Assembly: GCA_964426135.1 (NCBI GenBank)
Contig: CAYRPN010000023.1
Location: 1-58,131, forward strand
Length of the DNA stretch: 58,131 nt
Source: CAYRPN01 sp964426135
Lineage (GTDB): Bacteria; Planctomycetota; Phycisphaerae; Phycisphaerales; Phycisphaeraceae
Direction: 5' to 3'
The translations under genes and the position numbers were made by a program. Below the pieces are notes generated by a model. That model saw only the letters and a program-made list of their open reading frames with translations. It searched no databases and was not told where the DNA came from. Shown here one piece after another: positions 7,660 through 16,100 of the stretch; position 1 is the first letter of the stretch; each line of letters starts with the position of its first letter.

Positions 7660-8244
7660 TCAGGCTTCCTCTTCCAGTTTGTCCAGCGCCTTCCAGAGTG
7701 CGTCGAGCATCTCCTTCGGCGGCAGCACGTCCGCGTGCCCGAGTTTTTCCAATGCCTTGACCATCGGCGGCACGGCCGAGAGATGCCCCTTGCGAAACGC
7801 GGTCACGAGAATGGACAGGGTGCCCTCCGCCTTGATGAAACTGAGCTTGGCGCGTTCCTTGATCGGGCCTTCCAGAAGGACCAGCGATGCGGGAATCGCC
7901 AGCGCCACCCGCAGCGTCGCCGCTTCCGACGCATTCGATGCCTGCGGAAAATCCACACGGGCCGGCAGAATCTGCTCCGGCCGATCCGCGACCACGAAGA
8001 GCCACGGAATCCCCGGCGCCGGCGTGAAGCCTTTGTCGGCATCCACCGTCACCGGTCCGCCTGAACCTGCTTCCACTTCCGCCAGAGCGCTTCGCACCGC
8101 GTCATAGTTGGACTGCGCGATGGCAACTTGTCCATAAAGCGTGGGCAAGAGCTTGTGCCGACGGATGGCGGCAAGGGCGCGCAGCGTTCTCTCGCTGGTG
8201 ACAACGGGGCCGTCGGGGCGAGTCAGTGATTGGCCAACGGGCAT
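7660..8244 (-). CDS. DUF3368/PIN-like protein, probably degenerate toxin-type
   Basis: A 194-residue protein whose C-terminal half (IPASLVLLEGPIKERAKLSFIKAEGTLSILVTAFRKGHLSAVPPMVKALEKLG, about residues 112-165) fits the DUF3368 PIN-like family, often the toxin of a type II pair with a UPF0175-like antitoxin. The N-terminal strand where PIN domains carry their first metal-binding Asp reads VVTSERTLRALAAI, with no Asp. Only the distal acidic residues remain, so nuclease activity is doubtful. No antitoxin gene is adjacent. It lies next to higBA in the suspected island. Family call moderate, loss of activity inferred. Confidence 0.6.
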   Translation of the reverse strand: MPVGQSLTRPDGPVVTSERTLRALAAIRRHKLLPTLYGQVAIAQSNYDAVRSALAEVEAGSGGPVTVDADKGFTPAPGIPWLFVVADRPEQILPARVDFPQASNASEAATLRVALAIPASLVLLEGPIKERAKLSFIKAEGTLSILVTAFRKGHLSAVPPMVKALEKLGHADVLPPKEMLDALWKALDKLEEEA

Positions 8245-8291
8245 GAGGGGACTTTAACACGAACGCTCAGCAGGGCGTTGAGCCGGCGATT

Positions 8292-8957
8292 TCAACGGCG
8301 CAGCATCGATGTCAGCACCGCTGCATCCTCTGGATGGTTGATGTTGGTGTACTCGCTCCGGTCTCGCGGCCAGCCCAGGGGCTGACACGCCACGCTCCGG
8401 CGGGATGCGAGTTCGCTCGGGCCGGTCATGCCCGCCTGTAGCGCCGCCCGCATCAGCCTCGCGCCTTTGCCCGCGCGCCAGAGTGAAGGCAGCGGCTCGA
8501 CGACGCCTGCCAGGGATTCGCCGGTTGCGTCGCGGCCTGTCGTCCATCGGCTCATCACCGCGGCCAGCGCGGGTTGTCGGCGCAGAGTCCGGCACATCGC
8601 CCGCACATGCACCGGCGAAACCAGCGGCATGTCCGCGGCCGCGAAGAGCACCCACGCCGAAGCCGGCGCGGATTCGAGCACGTGCTGCATGCCTCGCAGC
8701 GGTCCGGCGAACGCCACCGGATCCGTGAGCACGCGATCGAACGCGCCGGCGCCAGGTGGAAGATCGCCGCGATGGGAAGGTGAAACGTTCAGCCAGCGCG
8801 GACCACCCAGGGCAGCGCCGAGTCTGTCGGCGAGCCACGCGAGGATCGGCACGCCCTGCACGCGCAGCAGCAATTTGGATGTTCCAAAGCGTCGGCTGCG
8901 CCCGCCGGCGAGGATGCAGAGAATCGGCCTCGCAATGGTGGGGCGTCGCTGGGGCAT
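8292..8957 (-). CDS. MobA-like molybdenum cofactor nucleotidyltransferase
   Basis: A 221-residue NTP transferase of the MobA/MocA/IspD fold, probably attaching GMP or CMP to molybdopterin. Visible motifs are the nucleotide loop LAGGRSRRFGTSK (residues about 16-28, LxGGxSxRxGxxK type), AAADMPLVSP (metal-binding Asp near residue 105) and a terminal NINHPED typical of MobA. The start is placed at MPQRRPT, 14 bp after the HIT gene stop. An ATG 19 codons upstream would overlap that gene. It is co-transcribed with the HIT protein gene. moaE is elsewhere in the window, so molybdenum cofactor genes are dispersed. MobA versus a related sugar or CTP transferase is not certain. Confidence 0.75.
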   Translation of the reverse strand: MPQRRPTIARPILCILAGGRSRRFGTSKLLLRVQGVPILAWLADRLGAALGGPRWLNVSPSHRGDLPPGAGAFDRVLTDPVAFAGPLRGMQHVLESAPASAWVLFAAADMPLVSPVHVRAMCRTLRRQPALAAVMSRWTTGRDATGESLAGVVEPLPSLWRAGKGARLMRAALQAGMTGPSELASRRSVACQPLGWPRDRSEYTNINHPEDAAVLTSMLRR

Positions 8958-8970
8958 GGTTCGGCCCGCC

Positions 8971-9396
8971 TTAAAGATTCTGCCGGATCGCCGACACCAG
9001 CGCCATGGCTTCATCCGCCGCGAGTTTGCCGGCGGGCCAGCGGTACCCTAGGCCGTCACCTTCGACGCGCGGGATGATGTGGAAGTGGACGTGCATGACG
9101 ACCTGGCCGGCGATCTTGCCGTTGTTCTGCAGCACGTTCCAGCCGACCGCGCCGGTTGCCTTGCTGATCGCGGCGCTGATTCGCTTCGCAGCCAGCCCGC
9201 AGGCGGCGGCGGCCTCATCAGGCATCTGATCGATGGTGACCCAGTGGCCTTTGGGAATGATCAACGTGTGCCCGCGCGAGAGCGGACCGATGTCCAGGAA
9301 GCTGAGCACGTGCTCATTTTCAAACACGCGGTGGCTGGGAATCTGGCCCGCGATGATCTTGCAGAAAATGCAGGACGGGTCGGTGGGGTGGTTCAT
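8971..9396 (-). CDS. HIT family hydrolase (Hint-like)
   Basis: A 141-residue histidine-triad protein that hydrolyses AMP-lysine or related nucleoside phosphoramidates. The HVHFH motif is at residues 102-106, preceded by the family strand NVLQNNGKIAGQVVMHVHFHIIPR, with CIFCKIIAGQIPS at 8-20 supplying the first pair of a CxxC zinc site. The conserved FxDIGPLSRGHTLIIPK segment follows near 33-49. It is full length for the family. It is the first gene of a two-gene unit with the MobA-like gene. Substrate not predictable. Confidence 0.92.
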   Translation of the reverse strand: MNHPTDPSCIFCKIIAGQIPSHRVFENEHVLSFLDIGPLSRGHTLIIPKGHWVTIDQMPDEAAAACGLAAKRISAAISKATGAVGWNVLQNNGKIAGQVVMHVHFHIIPRVEGDGLGYRWPAGKLAADEAMALVSAIRQNL

Positions 9397-9470
9397 CGGC
9401 GAAACTCCATTCGGACAAACGATGTCGGCGGTCGGCGTAGTTTACCGGGCGGGCAGTGAGGCGGAGATCG

Positions 9471-9832
9471 GAGTTTGACCACCGAGACACCGAGAGCACA
9501 GAGGTCGGACAAGACAGAGAAGAAGAGAAGTGGAGGTGAAGCGACGTTCTAAGGAACTGCTCCTGAAGAGCAAGCGCGATGCCCTGAGGGTGCGGGCATG
9601 AAAATCTACACGACTTGACCTCGCGCAAAGGCGCAAAGCTCGCGAAGATATACGCGGTTTTTCGTGCATGGTGCCTTTGCGCGAGATTCAGCCTGTGGCG
9701 TGAACTGTTCAACCCATTCATGCGCAGGGTCTCAATGCCGCTTTTTTCATGCGCTCCGTCTTGCTCCCCCCAGGCTCTGCCCTCTGCCTTGGCCGATCTC
9801 TGTGTCCTCGGTGTCTCGGTGGTCAAACTCCG
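9471..9832. repeat. Nested inverted repeat: CACCGAGACACCGAG outer, CGCAAAGGCGC inner
   Basis: The outer arms are TTTGACCACCGAGACACC at 9474 and GGTGTCTCGGTGGTCAAA ending near 9828. The inner arms are CTCGCGCAAAGGCGC near 9618 and GTGCCTTTGCGCGAG near 9666. It fills most of the gene-free stretch 9397-9891 upstream of aroC. A relative with CACAGAGACACAAAG arms is at 25909-26059. I see no other gene or signal here. Confidence 0.85.
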
Positions 9833-9891
9833 GACCAGAGGCAATCTCACCCACTGGACACGCCGCGCCTCGCGCCCGACAATCATCCGCA

Positions 9892-11061
9892 ATGGCTGGC
9901 AACACTTTCGGACAACTGTTTCGCGTCACCACGGCTGGCGAAAGTCACGGGCCGGGCAACGTCTGCATCATCGACGGCGTGCCCGCGGGCATGCCCCTGT
10001 CCGTGGATGATCTCCTGCCCGACCTGCAGCGCCGCCGGCCGGGACAATCGAAGATCACCACGCAGCGGCAGGAAGAGGACACGCCGGAAATTCTCTCCGG
10101 CGTTTTCGACGGCAAGACCACCGGCACGTCCATCGCCATCCTGATCCGCAACCAGGATCAGCGCTCCAAAGACTACGGCGACATCAAGGACAAGTACCGC
10201 CCCGGCCACGCGGATTACACCTTCGACGCCAAGTACGGCTTCCGCGACTACCGCGGCGGCGGACGATCCTCGGCCCGTGAGACCACCGTGCGCGTCGCAG
10301 CCGGCGCGGTCGCCAAGAAAATGCTCGCCATCGCGCACGGCGTGCGCATCGTGGGTTATGTCAAACAGGTCGGCCACCTGATCGCGGACATTCCCGATCC
10401 CGCGGCGATCACGATGGAGCAGGTGGAATCGAACATCGTGCGCTGCCCCGATTCGAAGAAAGCGGAAGCGATGATCGCGCTGATCGAGCAGATGCGCGCG
10501 GAACTCGACTCCATCGGCGGCGTGGCGGAGATCGTGGCGACCAACGTGCCGCCGGGCTGGGGCGAGCCGGTGTTCGACAAGCTCAAGGCGGACCTGGGCA
10601 AAGCGATGTTCAGCCTGCCGGCGGTGCTGGGCGTGGAATACGGCGCGGGGTTTGCCGTGGCGGCGATGCGCGGCAGCGAGTGCAATGATGTGTTTGTTGC
10701 GGGGCAAGGGACGAAGGGACGCAGGGACGCAGGGACGAAGGGTGTCGATTCCGACCCCTTGGTCCCTTGGTCCCTTGGTCCCTCGGTCCCTTCCGTTTCC
10801 ACCCTCACCAACCGTCACGGCGGGATGCTCGGCGGGATTTCCTCGGGGATGCCGATTGTGCTGCGCTGCGCGATCAAGCCGACAAGTTCGCTGCCGCGCG
10901 AGCAACTCACGGTGACGACGCGGGGCGAGCCGACGACGATCGCGACGAAAGGTAGGCACGATCCTTGCCTGCTGCCGCGGTTCATACCGATGGGCGAAGC
11001 GATGATGGCGCTGGTGCTGGCGGATCATTACCTGCGGCAGCGGGCGCAGGCGGGGCGGTAG
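9892..11061 (+). CDS. aroC: Chorismate synthase with in-frame repeat insertion
   Basis: A 389-residue enzyme making chorismate from EPSP (FMN-dependent), the last step of the shikimate pathway. It starts MAGNTFGQLFRVTTAGESHG (family signature with the active-site His). RPGHADYTFDAKYGFRDYRGGGRSSARET near residues 103-131 and KGRHDPCLLPRFIP near 350 are conserved. After SECNDVFV (about residue 269) roughly 33 residues of low-complexity sequence (GTKGRRDAGTKG...PLVPWSLGPSVP) interrupt the family pattern before NRHGGMLGGISSGMP. They are encoded by an inverted GGGACGAAG/CCCTTGGTC repeat. The frame is intact. The TAG stop is the second to fourth bases of a GTAGGGTGCG repeat. Whether the insert is tolerated in the folded enzyme is unknown. 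Confidence 0.95.
   Translation: MAGNTFGQLFRVTTAGESHGPGNVCIIDGVPAGMPLSVDDLLPDLQRRRPGQSKITTQRQEEDTPEILSGVFDGKTTGTSIAILIRNQDQRSKDYGDIKDKYRPGHADYTFDAKYGFRDYRGGGRSSARETTVRVAAGAVAKKMLAIAHGVRIVGYVKQVGHLIADIPDPAAITMEQVESNIVRCPDSKKAEAMIALIEQMRAELDSIGGVAEIVATNVPPGWGEPVFDKLKADLGKAMFSLPAVLGVEYGAGFAVAAMRGSECNDVFVAGQGTKGRRDAGTKGVDSDPLVPWSLGPSVPSVSTLTNRHGGMLGGISSGMPIVLRCAIKPTSSLPREQLTVTTRGEPTTIATKGRHDPCLLPRFIPMGEAMMALVLADHYLRQRAQAGR
10705..10793. repeat. In-frame GGGACGAAG / CCCTTGGTC inverted repeat inside aroC
   Basis: The left arm has four GGGACG(A/C)AG units (10705-10742). The right arm has four CCCTTGGT-type units (10754-10793), roughly the reverse complement. The length keeps the aroC frame open. The same unit types are in leuS (21591-21655) and imuB (31053-31215). 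Confidence 0.9.
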
Positions 11062-11163
11062 GGTGCGTCAAGTCCGCGCGGACGCACCATGTTGCGTCAC
11101 CCTTGAGGTTGATGCGTTGCCCTTGACTGTGGTGCGTCCGCGCCGAGCCTTGACGCACCCTAC
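11058..11163. repeat. GTAGGGTGCGTC inverted-repeat element overlapping aroC stop
   Basis: The arms are GTAGGGTGCGTCAAGTCC at 11058 and CCTTGACGCACCCTAC ending at 11163, with an inner GTGCGTCCGCGC arm. The TAG in the first arm is the aroC stop codon. It belongs to the family also seen at 3583-3669 and 33002-33090. Confidence 0.9.
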
Positions 11164-11219
11164 GGCGATGCGGTCTTGTTTCCTGTCGCTCTTGCCTCTT
11201 GCGGCAAGCGATAACCAAC

Positions 11220-12026
11220 TCAATCGAAGATCGGGCTCTTGTCCTTCGGATTCGTTGGCGGAATCACGCGTTCGCCGGGGATCACTTTTGCGTCCTTCGC
11301 GGGGGCGTCTTTCGCTGGCGCGTCCTTCGCCGGTGCGTCCTTCACTGGATCGGGGAGTTTGTCCTTGACCGGGTCGCCGATCTTGTCCTTCACCTCGGCC
11401 TTGTCTTTCGTTTCGGTTTTGTCCTTGGCGCCATTGGCGGGGCTGGTGACATCCTTGGTTGTGCCGCTGGGCACGCCGACGCTGTGGATGTAGACGAGTT
11501 CGCCGCCGTGATGGCCGATGAATCCAGCCCAGGCGACGCTGCCTGCGCCGGTGACCAGCGCCAGCAGCAGGGTGATGGGGCGGACCCAACTGAGGCGGAT
11601 CGAGCTGAACATGACGAGCGCGCCGGTGGCGGCCAGGCCGATCCAGAAGTACTCCGCCAGTTCCTCGTGCTTCTCCAATACTTCGTGCGCCGCGGCTGAC
11701 GGCTTGACCGCCAGCGCGTCCTCCGCCTGTTCGCCCGACTGCACCGCCCAGAGCGCGGAGAGGGTGCCGATGAGGTAGACGAAAACGGTGGTCCAGCGCA
11801 GGCCGGCGGCCCGGCTGCCCGTGATGACCACGCCGAGGACCAGCAGCAGTCCAATCACCGCCACGCCGATGGGAATATGGACGAGCGCGGCATGGACGCG
11901 CTGCGGGTCGTCGATGACCTTGCGCATCTCATCGAGCGCCGGAAACAGATCCCAGAAGGAATGACCATGATCGGACGAAGCGGCGCTGTCGGCCGCGGCG
12001 AGCAAGGTTGGAAAAGGTGCGGGCAT
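11220..12026 (-). CDS. DUF2231-like membrane protein with charged C-terminal tail
   Basis: A 268-residue inner-membrane protein. Four hydrophobic spans (about residues 48-70, 80-95, 125-142, 148-168) follow the family opening RVHAALVHIPIGVAVIG, which resembles the DUF2231 (predicted membrane, possible heme or metal-related) group. HGHSFWDLFPALDEMRK precedes it. The tail after residue 185 is hydrophilic and built of short KDK, DPVKD and APAKD repeats, probably extracytoplasmic and unstructured. It is a lone gene on the minus strand between two repeat elements. Function unknown, family call moderate. Confidence 0.65.
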   Translation of the reverse strand: MPAPFPTLLAAADSAASSDHGHSFWDLFPALDEMRKVIDDPQRVHAALVHIPIGVAVIGLLLVLGVVITGSRAAGLRWTTVFVYLIGTLSALWAVQSGEQAEDALAVKPSAAAHEVLEKHEELAEYFWIGLAATGALVMFSSIRLSWVRPITLLLALVTGAGSVAWAGFIGHHGGELVYIHSVGVPSGTTKDVTSPANGAKDKTETKDKAEVKDKIGDPVKDKLPDPVKDAPAKDAPAKDAPAKDAKVIPGERVIPPTNPKDKSPIFD

Positions 12027-12132
12027 CGAAATCCTCTCGCTTCAGGGCGGGTGGGCAAAGGGTCACCCAGGATTATACGGTGTCCAAGGCGCTCTATTTC
12101 TGGCTCATCCGGCGATCGCGTGCGTCTCTTGT

Positions 12133-12295
12133 CAGAGCCGGAGTCTGTGACTCCGGTTCGGCGAGCCGGATCGATACCGGCGAGACGAAACTCGGCGCAG
12201 CGGGCTCGCGCTCAACCGGGAATGCAAGGCGCAAATTCGGTTTGAAGCGGCATTGAGCCGCTTCAAACCGACCGGAGTCACAGACTCCGGCTCTG
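12133..12295. repeat. Nested perfect palindromes between DUF2231 gene and nth
   Basis: The outer arms are a perfect 24-bp inverted repeat (12133-12156 and 12272-12295, beginning CAGAGCCGGAGTC and ending GACTCCGGCTCTG). Each arm contains its own GGAGTC-TGT-GACTCC hairpin. Inside, a 14-bp stem CGGTTTGAAGCGGC / GCCGCTTCAAACCG (12238-12270) abuts the right arm. It fills most of the gene-free stretch 12027-12353. Confidence 0.92.
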
Positions 12296-12353
12296 TCCAA
12301 GGCGCCGATTCTGCCGTTCAACGAACGCCGCGTACGGGATCGCCTGGTGATCC

Positions 12354-13037
12354 CTATTTCTCCTTCACGCCGACCTTCGGACAGAGGTCCGCCAGCGTAC
12401 ATCTCTCGCATGCCGGCTTGCGCGCGGCACAGACCTGTCGTCCGTGGAAGATGAGCAGATGCGCGAGCATGGTCCAGCACTCGCGCGGAAAAAGTTTCAT
12501 CAGGTCGGCTTCGATCTTCGTCGGCTGATCGTGCTTCGTCAGTCCCATGCGCCGGCTGAGTCGCTGAATGTGGGTGTCGACAACGACGCCTTCGTTCTTG
12601 TTGAAGGCGTTGCCGAGGACGACGTTGGCGGTCTTGCGGGCGACGCCGGGCAGTTCCAGCAGTTCATCCATTGTTTGCGGCACCTGGTCGTCGAACTTCT
12701 CGGCGATGAGCCTGGACATGCCCAGCAGCGACTTGGTTTTGTTGCGGTAGAAGCCGGTGGAGTGGATGAGGGCTTCGAGCTCGGCGGGGTCGGCCGCGGC
12801 CATCGCGCGGGCGTCAGGATACTTCTTGAACAGGGCGGGGGTGACCATGTTCACACGCACGTCGGTACATTGGGCCGACAGAATCGTGGCTGCCAGCAGT
12901 TCGAATGCGTTGCGGTGGTTCAAGGCACAGTGGGCATCGGGGTAAAGCCCCAGCAGACGCTGGTAGATTTCGGCGGCTGGGCCCTGCAGATCGCGGTTTC
13001 GCAGGCTCTTGGGTCGTTCTTTAGTTCGGGCGGACAT
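12354..13037 (-). CDS. nth: Endonuclease III (DNA glycosylase/AP lyase)
   Basis: A 227-residue base-excision repair enzyme removing oxidised pyrimidines. The helix-hairpin-helix LPGVARKTANVVL carries catalytic Lys135, and VVVDTHIQRL carries Asp154. The [4Fe-4S] loop is complete: Cys203, 210, 213 and 219 with C-x6-C-x2-C-x5-C spacing. LSAQCTDVRVN near 53-63 is the family's N-terminal signature. Length is normal. It is monocistronic, with the nested palindrome immediately downstream. Confidence 0.97.
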   Translation of the reverse strand: MSARTKERPKSLRNRDLQGPAAEIYQRLLGLYPDAHCALNHRNAFELLAATILSAQCTDVRVNMVTPALFKKYPDARAMAAADPAELEALIHSTGFYRNKTKSLLGMSRLIAEKFDDQVPQTMDELLELPGVARKTANVVLGNAFNKNEGVVVDTHIQRLSRRMGLTKHDQPTKIEADLMKLFPRECWTMLAHLLIFHGRQVCAARKPACERCTLADLCPKVGVKEK

Positions 13038-13195
13038 GACGCGATTCTAACCTTTGAGAACAAGACTGTCGGAGTCTCTGGAACTTCCGTCGAGTTGATG
13101 CGTCCAATCCGGAAACCGGATTGACGCCGGTTGCGGTCTGCGTTCCATCGAACCATACTTGAGAGTCACGGATGCCTTTCCCCTGGAGCCGAACC

Positions 13196-16100
13196 ATGAA
13201 GTTGCGTGCCATCACCCTGGGCGTGGCGATGTTCCTCATCGCCGGTCTTTTTGCGGCCACTGGCCAGTGGGCGCTGACCGCGGCGGAGACGCCGGCCGAC
13301 CTGATCAAGAAGGCGAATGAAGCCTTCGACAAGAAAAATTACAAGGACGCCTACGAGGCCTACGAGGCGTTCTTGAAGACCCCCGGCAATCCGGAGGGTT
13401 GGCAGCACGCCAGCGAGCGCACGATTCAGTGCAAGCTGCGGCTCCAGCTTTTCGATCCGGCGCTGGAGGCGTCGGAGGCTTACATCAAGCGGGCCGCCGG
13501 CACGCCGCATGAAGCGCGGGCAGAGCGGCTGGCGGGCAATCTGTACATGCTGATCCCGCACTGGGGCACGCGCTCGGGCGGCAAGTTCCTGCGCGGGCAG
13601 TGGGCTCAGGGCATTCAGATGCGCAGCGAGCGCTTCGATAAGAAGGCCGCCATCGGACACCTGGAAAAGGCCCGCGACCTGTATGCGAAGTACGACGCGG
13701 ATGTGAAATTGCTCAAAGATCTGCCGGCGAAGGAGCAGGAGAACTGGCACAACGAGCGCATCGAGTGCATCTTCGATCTGGCCAGCACGGTCAGCCGGTG
13801 GGGCATTTATGAGAACAACTACGCGTGGTGGCACCGCTACTGGGCGGAGCGCGACGACTTCACCGCCGAGACGGCCGGTGAAAAAGACTTCGACGAGTAC
13901 TACAGCGACTGGCAGCTTTCGCGCAAGCGTCCGATCGGCCTGCGCGTGGATGCGGCCGGTAAACCCATCTTCGCCACGGCTCCCAAGGCGTACGGCAAGA
14001 CGCTCAACGACGATCAGAAGATTCTCTTCCTGCTGGGTGAAGCGCGGGAACTCGACAAGACCGACGTGAAGAAATACACGGGCTTGTCCTGGTATCGCCA
14101 GGCGATGCTCAGCCGGGCCCGCTTCGGCATGGATCGCCTGGGCACGTATGCCAGCATGTACTACGCGGGCAACAAGTACCCGCTGCAGGAAGAGCTCAAG
14201 GAGATGAAGCCCTGGGAATTGAAGGACGGCGAGGCGATCGTGCTCGCCGGCGGACAGATCAAGCAGGTCACGCTGCCGAAAGAATGGGACGTGATCGCGA
14301 ACCTGCGCACGGTCATCGGCGATTACGCCAAGAGCGGCGTCGGGGAAGAGGCGCAGTATTCGCTGGGCCTGTATCACCAGAGCCGGCAGCAGTACCCCGA
14401 AGCACTGAAGGTCTACAACGACCTGATCGCCAAGGCTCCGAATGTGCAGTGGTCGGACAAGGATCACGCGAAAGAGCAGATTCGCCGCATCCTGGACAAG
14501 CAGGTGCTCATCTCCGGCAGCAGCGTGCAACTTCCCGGGTCGGTGACCGAACTGCAAGTGAGCCACCGCAACGTGAGCAAGCTGCACTTCGTTGCCCGCA
14601 AGCTGGATCACGTCGGCTTCATGAACGAACTGCGCGCCCAGCAGGGAGATGATCGCTTCGGCTTCCGCGGGTTTTACACGCTGGGCCACTGGCACGGCGC
14701 GTTTGTGAATGGCTACCACCCGCAGAACTGGGAGCAGACCGTCGCCGCCAAGTACATCGGCGAAGAGGTCATGCGCTGGTCCAGCGACGTGGAGAACGAC
14801 GGCTCGCACCGCTACTCGCACACCGTGACCACCGCTCCGCTTAAGGAAGCCGGCGCGTACATGGTCTACGCCTACTTCGACATGCCCGCCAAGGAAGAAG
14901 CGGAGAAGAAGGGCAAGGACGCGATGGTCATCGGCAACAGCCGGGCCGTGTTCTGCCTGACCGATGTGGCAATGGTGGAGAAGAAGGCGAAGGACGGCGA
15001 GCTGTACTTCATCTCGGAGGCCGCCAGCGGCAAGCCGATTCCGAACGCGAAGGTGGATGTGCTGGAAGTCTGGACGACCTACGACCAGCAGGCGCGTCGC
15101 CAGATTTATCACAAGTTCATGCATAACCTGAAGACCGACAAGGACGGCCTGACCCTCTGCCAGCGCCGCGGCGGCCAGCACGGCAGCCAGTTCCACGCCC
15201 TGATCGATGCCGGCCCCGGCCATGTCGCGTGGAGCGGCATCACCTACGGCAGCCAGTATTACCCGTCACACATGCGCAGCGGCGTGCTGGCGTATGTCAT
15301 CACCGATCGCCCGGTGTATCGCCCGCTGCAGACGGTGAAGTACAAGTTCTGGCTGCGATCCATGGTGCAGGGCGTCCATGAGAATCAGCCGAGCAAGAAT
15401 GTAAGAGTCCTCGTCTACGATCCGCGCGGCAACAAGCTGCAGGAAACCACGCTCAACACCGACCAGTTCGGCGGAGCCGACAGCCAGCTCACGCTCGGCG
15501 AAGAGCCAACCCTGGGCGTCTACCAGATTCAACTCCAGGACATCACCAACCCGAACCAGGTCCAGCACGTGGGCGGGCAGAGCTTCCGCGTCGAAGAATA
15601 CAAGAAGCCTGAATTTGAAGTCACGGTGACCCCGGGCAAGAGCCACGCCAAGCTCGGCGAAAAGGTCGAAGCCAACATCAAGGCGACTTACTACTTCGGC
15701 GGCCCCGTCACGCAGGGCACCGTGAAGTACAAGGTCTTCCGCGAGGAGTACAAGCACAGCTACTTTGAACCGGGTCGCTGGGACTGGCTCTATGGCCAGG
15801 GCTACGGATTCTCGTACTACACCTACGACCACCTGCCGTGGTGGGGCGAGATGCGCCGCGGCAGCTATTGCATGCCCACGTGGTGGGGACCGAGCGTCAG
15901 CCCGGTGCGCGAACTCGTTTCGCAGGGCGACGCTCCGCTCTCCGCTGACGGCACCGTCAAGGTTACCATCGACACCGCTAGCGCCGCCAAGCTGCACGGC
16001 GATCTGGATCACCAGTACATCGTCGAAGCGGAAGTGCGCGACAGCAGCCGGCGCACCATCACCGGCAGCGGCAGTGTGAAGGTCACCCGGCAGGCGTACT

